A stretch of DNA of 64,000 nt from Pseudophaeomoniella oleicola (Eukaryota > Ascomycota > Eurotiomycetes > Phaeomoniellales > Phaeomoniellaceae), in NCBI GenBank assembly GCA_003868215.1, contig QWDQ01000079.1, positions 29,647 to 93,646 of the forward strand, given 5' to 3'. Below the pieces are notes generated by a model. That model ran no database searches and was not told the origin of the DNA. It saw only the letters and a program-made list of their open reading frames with translations. Position 1 is the stretch's first letter. Each line of letters begins with the position of its first letter. Positions 10,521 through 20,786 of the stretch are shown one piece after another. A program made the position numbers and the translations under genes.

Positions 10521-11187
10521 GTTCTATCTTCTTCTTATCTTTCCTATGTTCCGTCTAGCATGTAGTCAGGCTATAGTCGCTTCATTTCCAATGCAAATCC
10601 CTTCTCAATATGAGGTTCTGACTAGCGGATCATGTGACGTGAAGGATGCAGGTACTCCGTCAGGAAAGGAAACTCGAAGCAAACATGTTCGAATCGTGTT
10701 ATATAGGTTGCAGTCACGGTATAGATCTAACACTGTGAACCTACCAATCAGGCCTATGGCTTCCCACATACACATATCTATATTGTCTACATCTCCATCT
10801 CATTATTAGCCTCAGCAGAGCCTCAAATCTGAAACATTCAGCTGACATGACATGTCAAATGCAACATCATCGAGGCCCAAACCTCTTCATCCTTCTCCTC
10901 TTCTTCCCGAAAATATCGGTTCTCGTCTTATCTCCGATATATCCGGTGGTGGTCTTACGAGCTTGAGGATTTTCATTGCTAGTATGGGACTTGGGTTTGT
11001 TTGAGATGCAACGCCTCTAGTAACGTGATAGTGTTGGCTTACTGGCGTCCAACACTGTGCTCGTTGGTTACGTTTGCTGGTGGAAACGTATAAAGTGGTG
11101 CGGCGGGCTTGTTCATTGACCGTCCAACGCCACAGGATCTATGTTGACCTCTCATGCCCATCAAGACCGCTTTCCAGAACCGTTGAC
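10521..11187. other. Intergenic region between cupin and SDR genes
   Basis: About 670 bases. The SDR frame extends upstream to an ATG at 11074, but those 38 residues lack SDR character, so the stretch is treated as leader. Nothing else is seen. Confidence 0.5.
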
Positions 11188-11967
11188 ATGTCCCCTAAAA
11201 CCAATTATCTTATCACAGGCGCTGGCCGTGGACTCGGCCTGGCTATGAGCAAGATCATGTTGTCCCGCCCCAATACCTGTCTCATAGCCTTTGTCAGGGA
11301 TCCAGCCGCTCAAGCCGAACTCGACTCCATAACACTAGGGGCCAACAGCTCGCTCTTGAAGGTCAAGTATGATGCGTCGGACCTGGGCTCTGCTGGTGCC
11401 GCGGTGGCTACGCTGCAACAAGACCATGATATCAATCACCTAAACGTGGTCATTGCGAATGCTGGGATATGCTCATACTTCGGACCAGCTGTCTCCACGC
11501 CGACGGAGTACATCACAAAGGAATTCCAAATAAACACGCTTGGGCCAATCCTCCTATTTCAAGCGGTTGCGCCTCTTTTGCTGAAGGCCAAGGGAGCGTC
11601 TGATGCACTACCCCCGAAGTTCTTCGCCATCTCCTCCCTCATCGGCTCGACCTCACAGATCCCCAACAATCCTCAAGTTTCCGTCCTACCCTATGGTGTT
11701 TCGAAGGCCGGGCTTAATCATGCCGTGGTGAAATTCCATGTCGATTTCCCTGACCTTATTGTAGGGGTTGTGACACCAGGACGGACAAGGACGGGTTTCT
11801 CGAGAGATGCTGTCAGGGCCGTGGGGCCGGCCGGTACAAATACTGCTCTGTCATTCCATAACGCTGATGAGAGTGCTGAGGGACTTGTGAAAAGGATTGA
11901 CGAAGCCAATAGGGAAGGTGACAGCGGGCGTTTCTTCGATTGGGCGGACGGCGAACTGACCTGGTAG
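11188..11967 (+). CDS. Short-chain dehydrogenase/reductase (sniffer / nor-1-like)
   Basis: A 259-residue classical SDR. The NAD(P)-binding TGAGRGLG motif lies at residues 10-17, NAG at 91-93 and the structural Asn in QINTLG near 115. The catalytic set is S149/S150, Y169 and K173 (YGVSK). The family reduces ketones or aldehydes with NAD(P)H. The layout resembles fungal proteins often labelled norsolorinic acid ketoreductase and animal sniffer carbonyl reductases. No polyketide synthase or other pathway gene lies nearby, so a mycotoxin role is not supported. The ATG at 11188 places the nucleotide-binding strand at the N-terminus as usual; an in-frame ATG at 11074 would add 38 untypical residues. 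Confidence 0.87.
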   Translation: MSPKTNYLITGAGRGLGLAMSKIMLSRPNTCLIAFVRDPAAQAELDSITLGANSSLLKVKYDASDLGSAGAAVATLQQDHDINHLNVVIANAGICSYFGPAVSTPTEYITKEFQINTLGPILLFQAVAPLLLKAKGASDALPPKFFAISSLIGSTSQIPNNPQVSVLPYGVSKAGLNHAVVKFHVDFPDLIVGVVTPGRTRTGFSRDAVRAVGPAGTNTALSFHNADESAEGLVKRIDEANREGDSGRFFDWADGELTW

Positions 11968-12509
11968 GAGGATTGAGTGTATTACCGATACCCACAGATA
12001 CCAGACTCGTTCCAGTAGCGAGATACTATGAACGGGGTATGCACATTCGATATCTCAATGTGTCTTCGTCTTCGGCGGTGTTATATCCATTGTCCCATTA
12101 TCCCTCGCCATATCTGTAGACATGCCAATTGAGAGTTTGCATTACTGTCAGAAGATGCATCAATGCCACGGACTTTATCTTCCTTCAGGTCGAGAAAATC
12201 CCTTCCACTAAGCCTCAATATGGATACTGATACAAATACATGGAAAGTGCATGGTAGTACCAAGCGTGAAGCGTTGTCTCAGGAATAAATTTCCCCGCCT
12301 TTGCATCCAGAAGTTACTGCTCCTCACTATTACCACAACGGAATAGGGGAAAGAAAACATCAACGCCCTCAAACACTGACAAGCATCATCTAGTCACTAA
12401 TTACACAATATCTAGACTGATCGCCCACTTGTCCATTAGACATACTTTATCATCACCTTCAAAAGAAGAGGAAGAAATCTCGTACGTCATACCAGAAGAT
12501 TAAACAAAG
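11968..12509. other. Intergenic region before the tubulin cofactor A gene
   Basis: About 540 bases with no gene seen. It should contain the SDR 3' UTR and the cofactor A promoter. Confidence 0.5.
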
Positions 12510-13433
12510 ATGCCACCTCCATCAGCGCTCGCGATCAAAACCTCTTCCCTCCAACGCCTAGTCAAAGAGGAGGCGTCGTATCACAAAGAGCTCTCTCAGC
12601 AACAGGCACGGATCGAGAAGTTCGAAGATCAGATCCGAAATGGAACTTTAGGGGAAGAGGACGAGGCAGAGAAGGGGAATCGAGAGTTTATGTTGGGACA
12701 GGAGGTTCGTGAACGCGTTTTCCTCTTTGTTTTTTGCTTTCTATTTTCTGTCTTCCTCGTACTATTCGTCATTCTTTGCGATGACTGTGGTTTCACTGTT
12801 CCATTTGCTGTCACCTGGTTGGGTATCAAAGGAGGTGGCACTTGCAATTCGTTTTGGGGGCATACAGCAATCTCGAACCTTGGCCTTTTTCGTTAAGGAA
12901 AAGGAGAAGGAACGGGCGTGCCTCCCATTCAATATCGAGAAAACCTCATGGTCTGGCCATATATGGTCTGTGGGACCCCCTCAGGAACAATGAGAGAAAC
13001 GTGATGCTCAGCAAGTCTACAAATCCTCGAATTCCGCCGAAACCTCCCCAACAGTTCAATCCAAATCCCCCCAGAGCAGATTCCGTACTCTGCCATCCAT
13101 CTCCCTCTCAACCCCCTCTCCTTGTCAAATAACTCCCCCTCCGACTAACACTCCTCCCAACCCCAGAAACGCGCCCTCTCCGAAACCCTCAAAGTTTTCC
13201 CGACCCTCCAAACCCGAATCCTGTCCAACATAGAAGCCCTAGAATCCCAACTGGTACGTTTAACCCACCTCCTTCCCTTTTCTCTCTCCTTTACCACCCT
13301 ATTGAGACCAAACAAACAGGAAAGTTCCGGTCCGGAGACGAGTGAAGCCGAGATTCAAAAGGCGAAGGATGTTCTGGATGAGGCGAAGAAGAGTGCTGCT
13401 ACTGCTAGCGTTAATGGTAGTACTACGGCTTAG
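12510..13433 (+). CDS. Tubulin-binding cofactor A (Rbl2-like)
   Basis: Three exons, 12510-12704, 13167-13253 and 13320-13433, give 131 residues. The N-terminus contains LAIKTSSLQRLVKEEASYHKE, the hallmark of tubulin-specific chaperone A. Heptad helices follow, through KRALSETLKVFPTLQTRILS. The protein forms a three-helix bundle that captures beta-tubulin released from the chaperonin. Intron 2 is 66 nt. Intron 1 is 462 nt, far longer than its neighbours, with a GTTCGT donor and an AACCCCAG acceptor preceded by a CTAAC branch site at about 13145. The tail after residue 95 is acidic and Ala/Ser-rich and less typical. The reading of all three exons fits in frame; confidence is lower only for the donor of intron 1. 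Confidence 0.87.
12705..13166 (+). other. Unusually long first intron of the cofactor A gene
   Basis: 462 nt compared with about 50-66 nt for most introns here. It contains T-rich and C-rich tracts and several other possible GT and AG sites. No conserved domain is apparent inside it. Confidence 0.7.
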
Positions 13434-13681
13434 GTCAAGGGACGCTATGGCTTATGGAAAGTGAAAGCAGAAAGTGAGGAGAGGCGAAGAAGAGCCGAGG
13501 GTCTTTCTAGGGCTGGAGTTCGAGTGGTGGAACGGGGAATTTCGATCATGTATTGGACGATGGGTGGAATGACTACTCGGATAAAGGAAATGGCTAACGC
13601 GGAGCGGCTGTATATCTAACATCTGGACTGGCTGCCTACGAAATAGTATACATACATACTGCAAAAAGAGAGAAGGGGGTA

Positions 13682-14743
13682 TCATGACACATCCATAGCA
13701 TCTTCGGCGGCCTTGGCAGCAATAGCTTGCGTCGCCTTCTCCTGTTGCTCCTCTGACTCGTCGACTTCCCCTTCATCAGCCATGTCCGTGTCTGTATCTG
13801 CTGCCGCAGCCGGCGTCGTCTTGTCCGCTGAAGTGGTGGTGTCTTCCTGCCTATGATTCGGCGACGCAGCCGTGCTTGATTCTACCTTTCCTGGCGTGAG
13901 GGTTCCGCTTCCTTGACCGGACGGGACGTGAAGAGGCGTCTGTCCACCGTCGGGTCGTGGAGTCCCAACAAAAGATGATCGTCCTTGATGTGATCCTTCG
14001 GCATCTTCGCCTTCGTCTTCCATACCTTCCCTTCTCTCGGCTTCTTCCTTTTCGTCACGGATGAGCCGTCGGAGTCGGTGTCCTTCCTCCAGTAATTTGC
14101 CAAACTGCTCTCGTCTTTCGAGCCACGTCTGTGCGTATTGCAGCTTTTCTCGGTCGAGGTCCTCGATCTCCGACCTTAACTTCTCCAAATTGAGTAGCTG
14201 TTCATCGCGTGTGCGTAGTGACTTGTTGCTTGTGATCTTATTTGCCAAATCGTCGTATGTCTTTCGGATTGCTAACGTTTTTTGTGCTTCCGCTAATTGC
14301 ACACGCAGTTGCTCTATATTGTCTCGGACTTCCTGCGCGGTCTCCTGTATTTTGAGCTTCTCTGCTGCGTACCGATCTCGTTCCCGCTCGTTGCTCGCCC
14401 GCAGGAACTGCATACGTGCAATGCTACTGTCAAAGGCGGCGAAGTCAAGTTGAACATCTTCACGAAATCGTCGAAGCTCATCTTGTTCCTTTGGCTTGGC
14501 CACGGAGGTTTCTTCAGCATCGGTATCGGGCGGAGGCGTAGGTAATCTGTTACTCTGGATGGAGACGGGTGAAGTTGTAGCTAGCAGACGCTTGGTTATT
14601 CTTCTGAATTGCTTCTCCTCCACGTTGAGCAGTCGGGCTTTGTGAAGAGCATCTGGGACAAGTTAGCTACAGGTGTCGAGCAAGTAAATAGGAATGCGCC
14701 AACCTTCGCTCGCTTGGTCGAGCAATGAGAACGACGTCGCCAT
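13682..14743 (-). CDS. THO complex subunit 7
   Basis: Exon 1 is 14704-14743 and exon 2 is 13682-14652, separated by a 51-nt intron, giving 336 residues. The protein starts MATSFSLLDQASEDALHK and continues ARLLNVEEKQFRRITKRL, the usual Tho7 N-terminal block. A long coiled coil follows (about residues 75-225). The C-terminal tail is acidic, Thr/Ala-rich and disordered. Tho7 is a structural subunit of THO/TREX, which couples transcription elongation to mRNA packaging and export in the nucleus. The short first exon was found by extending upstream of the long open frame; it supplies the conserved initiator region. It is divergent from the elongin-A gene, with a ~790-bp spacer. Confidence 0.87.
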
Positions 14744-15530
14744 TAGCGTGGTCCTGTCCTACAGAGGGTAGAAGGAGGGTCGTAGTGCGACAATCCGCCG
14801 AAACGCGAGACGTATGTTCTGCTGTTCCAGACCTTGATTGCTTCCCACTTGAAAGAACCACTTCTGCTTCTCGATGGCCCCTAGTCACGTTGCGCTCAAG
14901 CTCTCAATTCTTTTCCAGACGTCTCAACAGCCACGCGAAGTCTCAAGTCTTCGGAAGAATGAGAAAATTGCCTAAGTTTGTGGTTGTCGGAATGGTAGAA
15001 GGAGTATACTCTAGGATGAGGCCGAAATTAGTGAAGCTCGATGAAATGGAATGTGGCGCCTGAGTGAGTGACAAGCCTTCGAATATTCGAGTCGGGATTG
15101 CTATCAAAGAAAGGTATCTTGTCTGGTCCAGGTACAGTAAAACCTTGGCGCATTGGTTAATCAGATCCCCGGGGCCACACACTCCACATCGTCGCTGAAA
15201 GAAAGCGCTTGCCCTGAAAGCGAAGGCCGATAAGGCTGGAGTTACTTACTGATTATTATTGTGGATAGACGTCAGCGCCGAGATCTTGTCCCTTACGATT
15301 CACTCACTAATATAACAATGCATGTTTGAATAAGTTGCTTTTCTATTGTCCCTTTGCTGCGCTCTTCACATTCTCACTTCTTGTGAGGACTGATGCTATA
15401 AATGCTACCTTATCACGACATGTTGTCTCATCTGTGGTCATGTCATAGCTAAGATCGGTGCTACAACTCACGATCTGTTTGGTCCTTTGACGCATTGGCC
15501 GCTTGTGCTTTCTGTTGCTTCCCATACATC
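14744..15530. promoter_or_regulatory. Shared spacer between divergent THO7 and elongin-A genes
   Basis: A 787-base divergent intergenic region that must hold both promoters. I could not identify a TATA box or a specific operator. Several open frames cross it but none has domain content. Confidence 0.45.
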
Positions 15531-16735
15531 ATGCCAGCCAGGACGCTGAAGCAGCTGGCGGAGAGGGCTTGCATAAAAGGTCTCAGAGGTATGAAAGGAT
15601 GTCAAGTTACCCTGAAACCGCCTCTGACCACGACAGGAATTACCGATATTGGCGAAATACCTTACGAAATGATCCGTCCAGTGCTTTTACGAATCCAGAG
15701 TCCGGAACAGTTGGTGAGACACGGAATTCCTAATAACCGACTTTGACTGATCGGACCCCCAAGATTCAATTGGAAACTAATTGCCCTCAACTTCTGGGCG
15801 AAGATGCTGAAATCTGGCGCGAGTTCATAAAGCGCGATATCCCAAGCTGGGAGTCAAAGCCGCACGAACCAAGTGATCCTGCAAACTGGTCGAAGGTCTA
15901 TCGCAAACTGAAGCGTGAAGCCGAAAAGGAGGAAAAGCAATCGGCTTTGAAACTTAAAGCAGCCTATGATTCGATCAAGAATGAGAAGGATCAAAAGGTC
16001 GCCCAAATTGTAAGCAGGGCCAAATTGCCTGCTCGACGTCCGACATCACAGCAGATGGCTAGCGCAAAATATTACGGTATCCCGTCCCAGATCAGGCGGC
16101 CGGGTGGTAGCAGTGGTATCAGCAACAAGAAGATGGCAGTCCCAATGCACGAATTGAAGAAGCGGACCACGCAGATCATAAAGCCACCGGCTGGCTTCGT
16201 AGCGGACCAAAAGCGAAAAGCTGATGCCCTTCGCCTTCAACAAGCCCGGCAATCTGCACCACCACCACCACCAACTGCTTTATCCAGGCCTCCTGCCGGG
16301 TCTTACAATACAACGCAACGAACCTCAACTGCTCGCCCATCCCAAGATTTGAAAGACAGAGAAGCCCGCCTCCGAGCTCTAACTCAAGGTAGTCATCCAC
16401 CACCGGCGTCTTCTTCTTCTGATCGAACCCGATCTCCCGTGTCCAGCACTTCCTCACCCTCCTCCTCCAAGCGACCCCCACTAGACAGACCTCCCCCATC
16501 TTCCACGACCTCATTACTCAAACGGACACTCGACACGGTCTCCTCCTCTGGTAGCTCGACGGTCCAACAATCGCCTTCGAAAAAGCGCAGAGTGACCACC
16601 GGGCCTGCCAGTATCTCGAGGAGGAATGTGGATTCTTCTACAACTTCTCGGCAGCGGCAACCGGCGGTAGATTCAAAACCGAGGGCAGCACGCCATGGTG
16701 ACGAAAGTGACGATGGACTTGATGACTTATTTTGA
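15531..16735 (+). CDS. Elongin-A family protein
   Basis: Three exons, 15531-15588, 15637-15713 and 15764-16735, with introns of 48 and 50 nt, give 368 residues. The N-terminal block (residues about 1-45: LKQLAERACIKGLRG, then ITDIGEIPYEMIRPVLLRI) is the BC-box/F-box-like elongin-A signature. The conserved region continues to about residue 120 (WREFIKRDIPSW; WSKVYRKLKREAE). The rest is basic and Ser/Pro-rich and probably disordered, ending in an acidic DESDDGLDDLF. Elongin-A binds elongin C. In animals it stimulates Pol II elongation and recruits a cullin ligase to stalled Pol II; in fungi mainly the ligase-adaptor role is known. Confidence 0.88.
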
Positions 16736-17630
16736 TATTTTGTTTCCTGGTATGGTACAAAAAAAATCGGAAATTTTGTTTTTGGGGGTCTTTGATGGGA
16801 GGTTTATCTGGGAGAACGAACGTCTTTGTGGGAATTGTAACTTGGGGTTGAACGGACGGGTTTTACATACATACATACATACCATGGACCTTTGTTTATG
16901 CAAATTTTCATGGCGTAACTACCTAGGTAGCTACACAATGTCAATGGTCATCCTTGCATGTCTTGTCATTTCATGAATGGATAAATTGACGTTTCTTTCC
17001 ATTTGATGAATGGATAAATCCACGTTTCTTCATCTAAGGATTGAACAACTTGTGACGGCGTAACGTTAAGTAGGGGGGTTTTCCTTTGGAGGGAGCCTTG
17101 GATTCGGTTTGCCAATTGTATAATTTAATTTTGCTTTCATTACCTATCTACATAACTTAGAATAGGGGGGATCCGGACGGTCATGGTTTTGGGGGAAGGA
17201 GAGGGGGGTGGACATCGGGCTGTGTTGTGCTGTGTTGCTGTGTGTGTGTGGGAAGGTAGATATGTAAGTAAGATGTTTGATTAAAACTGGACAGAACGCT
17301 TGAATATCGATTGCGTGAGGTGTGAAGGCGTGGTTCGGCTGCTGGTAGGTAGGCTCCTCCAAAGAAAGGGATTGTTGGGAGGGTTTGGATATCGTAGCCG
17401 TCTGCGATTGAACGACAAGACGAGTGCGTATTCGCTTGATAGACTCTTGCCCATACTAAGAGATTTCCATCGTGCCCCCTTGTAAGAGATTTGTACTGTA
17501 CTCTTCGGTTCTATTTTGCAGAAGTTGTAGGGTATGACATTGTTTTCAGTCTCCCTCTTGATCCGCCATGACCGTGATCCGGGACAGACTCGAGGTTCCA
17601 GTAGGATAAGCCCGTACCTTCCCGCCATGC
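16736..17630. other. Convergent intergenic region (elongin-A / NEDD8)
   Basis: About 900 bases between two 3' ends. It has a (CATA)n run near 16866-16881, a TACCTAGGTA palindrome at 16920-16929, two near-copies of TTTGATGAATGGATAAAT (about 16971-17020), and a (GT)n run near 17238. No gene is supported. Confidence 0.5.
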
Positions 17631-18219
17631 TCATTGTCCACCTCTCAGAGCAAGGACGAGATGTAGAGTGTTTCCTCCTTCGAGATTGTATTCGGCGGCA
17701 GTTTTATCGTCGGCCCTGCGTTTGGCGCGTTGTCAGTCTCTTATCGGTATCGCAGAACGTCCGCGGAGTATGTTTGATAATGTGAAGCGGCGGCGATGTG
17801 AATGGTATGTATAGGGAAGAACGTCTTAGACGTACATTTGCTTTCCTCCGTAGATCAACCTCTGTTGGACGGGTGGGATGCCTTCCTTTTCTTCGACACG
17901 TTCCTTGATTCTCGAGACCTGTTGCGATTACCAGAGGTTAGCAATCATGCGGTATACATGTATACTGGTTAATGCGCAGATGATTTTGATGTAGAGCTTG
18001 AGAAAGACAATCGATATGTTGGACTGGCTAGTCGGGTGAAGCGCATGAGAAAGGTGGAAGGGGAATTTGATGTACGGACCTTATAATCTGGCTCGATATC
18101 GAGTTCGATCTCTTTGCCTGTGAGGGTACGGACTCTGTGTCATAACAGTTAGCCTCTGTATATGATTCTTGCTGTCCGAGCTATCAGGCTGTCGTGGTGT
18201 AGACTCACTTGATCAACAT
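17631..18219 (-). CDS. rub1: NEDD8 / Rub1 ubiquitin-like modifier
   Basis: Four exons on the minus strand: 18209-18219 (only 11 nt), 18080-18134, 17836-17918 and 17631-17715. All have GT..AG introns (74, 161 and 120 nt). The product is 77 residues. It starts [19 protein letters not shown] and contains the block [20 protein letters not shown]. It ends LVLALRGG followed by a single Gln before the stop. The di-Gly after Arg, with a one-residue tail that must be removed, is the NEDD8 processing site. NEDD8 is conjugated to cullins and activates cullin-RING ubiquitin ligases. Every exon is too short to be noticed as an open frame, so this gene is easily missed. Confidence 0.95.
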
Positions 18220-19088
18220 CCTGACGGCGTTGCTAGTCGCGGGGTAAGTGAAATGGAGGGGCTACGAATGTCCCGGAAGAAGAATTGTGAAGCTTGTAGA
18301 TCGAGCAATATGGGGAACGGTACAATCCCTTGTTGGATGTTGGAAGTGCAACAGAGGGAGGTGACACGAGTAATGCGACAGTGGTAAAGGCACGTTTTCA
18401 GGATTCGTGATAAGAATGTCGTTTGTCTAGGTGTAGGTTGATTTTGTCATCATACCTTACCTACGATGCTCTACACATTGATCGGATTACATAAGTAGCA
18501 AATCCGGCCGATTCAGGGTCCTCGATAACGAACCTCGGATTGATCCTATCACTTTGACTGTGGTTGAGATTCACTGCGGTCTCTGGCTGGATTATTGAAT
18601 CTGTTGGCACACGCTCTGCTACTTCTCTCAAACCGAATTTCTCTTATCGATGTATACACCATAGGCTCGTGATGACCGCCGCAGCGTCAGTCCTTCATCA
18701 ATACACTACTAGCTTGTACCTCGTTCTCGTGATGTGCATTTCACAAGAGATTATATAGCTACACATGCTCCCAAAGTGCAAAGTCAGGAGTGGGCGCCTT
18801 CTTGAGACTTTGCTTGCGCGTAGGTCGTGGCTTCTCTTATATAGTTTGTATAGTAAGTTGCCGTGGACATCGCAAAACATAATGTATTCTCGTAGTCGAA
18901 GCATCTCGCGATGTTTGCGGCTAAGATACCCATTACGGAAACCTTTCCGATCTTTCGTACTTTCGGAATATATACCATCCCATCTCTTTCCTAGAATCTG
19001 TCTCAATCTATGAAACCCAATTGCCTAAGCCTGTCTGCTTCATCTGTAGAATAAGCCGATTATCTGGGAAGAAACCAGAAGCCGAGAC
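18220..19088. promoter_or_regulatory. Divergent spacer between NEDD8 and 2H phosphoesterase genes
   Basis: About 870 bases that must include both promoters. No gene or recognisable element is seen. Several unannotated open frames here lack domain character. Confidence 0.45.
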
Positions 19089-20524
19089 ATGGCAGCCATT
19101 GCTTATGAGGATTTCTCTGGCGGCGGAGGCCGAACAACAACGACGACAGATAACCCATTCGATGTCCTGATAGAATCTTGCAATGATGACGCTGTAAGTT
19201 GAAGACACATAGTCTAGAGCTCCCTTAAAGAATATGTTTCATACACCTCTCCCACCTTTCCCTGCAGACCTGCTTTCCAATCCTTTCCGTCTTCTGTTTT
19301 TCTATACACATATGTTACAGTATCACTCGAAGAGTCATCTCCTTGCGAACCGACACATACACACCATACCCAGCCAGTCACATAAATGATCGCTAACAAT
19401 CCCGGTCCTCTCAACAGGCCAAAATTCAATCTCGTTATGAAGCCCACCGTACAGCCCGCAACAAACAGCAAGAAACCTTGATCCTGAACCCCGAAAAGTT
19501 TGATGGCTGGAAACTCGATCCTGTACTCGTCAAGTTGGACGGGCCGCGGAAGGATCCAGAGTTCACGGATCCGAGGCACTGCTTGGTGTTGTGGGCAAGG
19601 CCGTCGAGGAGGGTTAGGGAGCTTGTTGGAATGGTTCAGGAGAGGTTGGAGAAGCTCGCGCCTAGTATGTTGTTTTTCTTTCTCCCTTTCTCTATCCTTG
19701 AAATTTTTGTTCCTTGGGAGTTAGGATTGTCTGGAGAGGAGATGGGGAGAGGCCGCTTGTCTAGAAGTGTTGATGTTGTTTCAATCTCTGCTCTCTCATA
19801 CCTGTTATCACTCCCATTACATTATGACCAGCGATAGACATGTTGCAAGATGGCTTTGATCACACGAGGAGCTATCTAACTCCCGTCTTCTCAAGGAATA
19901 TGGATCATGCCACCCGACTGTCTTCATATGACCGCCCTAGAACTCGCACACTCCAAAACCGCATCCGAGATCCAAACGCTCGTCGACAAAGTCCTCCCCC
20001 ACATCTCCACCATCACAGACCACCCATCCCACCACCACACCCGCCTCATCAAACCCCTCCTATCCTTCGACGCCGCCGCCCTAGCCCTCAGCTTTAGCCC
20101 CGCCGCCACCGGCCACGACGCAGCATACACCTACCACCACCTCCGCCGCGACCTGCACCGCCTCTGCAGCGACGCTGGCGTACAGATCTCATCACGCTAC
20201 ATCGTCCCCTCCGCCCACCTCACTGTCGCACGCTTCAACTCCCCCAACGTCTTTGCGCAGGGCGACGAACTAGACGGGAATGTCGCGCTCGATCTCTCGT
20301 TGCGTACGCGCTGGATCGAAGAGATCAACGCTATCAACCAGTGGCTTGTACGCGAGTATTGGCCCAAGGAGGGGAACGAGAATGGAACGGTTTCGGTGGT
20401 TGGTGCTGGTGCTGGTGGTGGGGGAATGGAGTGGATCGTGGGAGAGGAAAGGGGATTGGATTTTCGGAGGGGAACGTTGTGGTATGGGGGTGGGGAGAGT
20501 GTTTGGATTGGGAAGGGGTTCTGA
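19089..20524 (+). CDS. 2H phosphoesterase / 2'-5' RNA ligase-like protein
   Basis: Three exons, 19089-19193, 19418-19664 and 19896-20524, give 326 residues. The two introns are 224 and 231 nt. Two His-x-Thr motifs mark the 2H superfamily: H128-M-T in the context WIMPPDCLHMTALE, and H225-L-T in SAHLTVARF. These fold into the two-lobed active site of LigT, cyclic phosphodiesterases and the fungal RNA ligase/CPDase-like family. The substrate is unknown; likely reactions act on 2',3'-cyclic phosphates or 2'-5' bonds. An N-terminal region (DGWKLDPVLVKL) precedes the fold. A Gly-rich loop (GAGAGGGG) lies near the C-terminus. Codon choice switches from C-ending to G-ending at about 20300. Confidence 0.85.
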
Positions 20525-20768
20525 GAGAGCGTGATCTTATTATGGGTTGGACTGTATATGTAGGATGAGAATTTATGGAAAACATCTGGCTTAAAAAGGT
20601 GTTTTTTTCACTAACTACACCTTTTGCTTTTGCACATATAGACATAAATACCAGAGTTTAAAAGAGGACGTGCGATCTCGAAATCTTTTAAGACGTAGAC
20701 CAACCAGATGTACCAGACACAGAAGGTACCCAGAATGAAGTGGTCTTCGAAAGAGAAGAGAGCAGGAA

Positions 20769-20786
20769 GGGAAGGGAAGGGAAGGG
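20769..20786 (+). repeat. GGGAA x4 tract (G-quadruplex pattern)
   Basis: Four GGG runs with AA spacers, a sequence pattern able to form a quadruplex. It lies about 240 bases downstream of the 2H phosphoesterase stop. Confidence 0.6.

Noticed and set aside
11188-11967. SDR as part of a mycotoxin gene cluster
   Set aside because: Nor-1-like similarity is family-level only. The neighbours are a cupin, a tubulin chaperone and THO7, with no polyketide synthase, P450 or pathway regulator.
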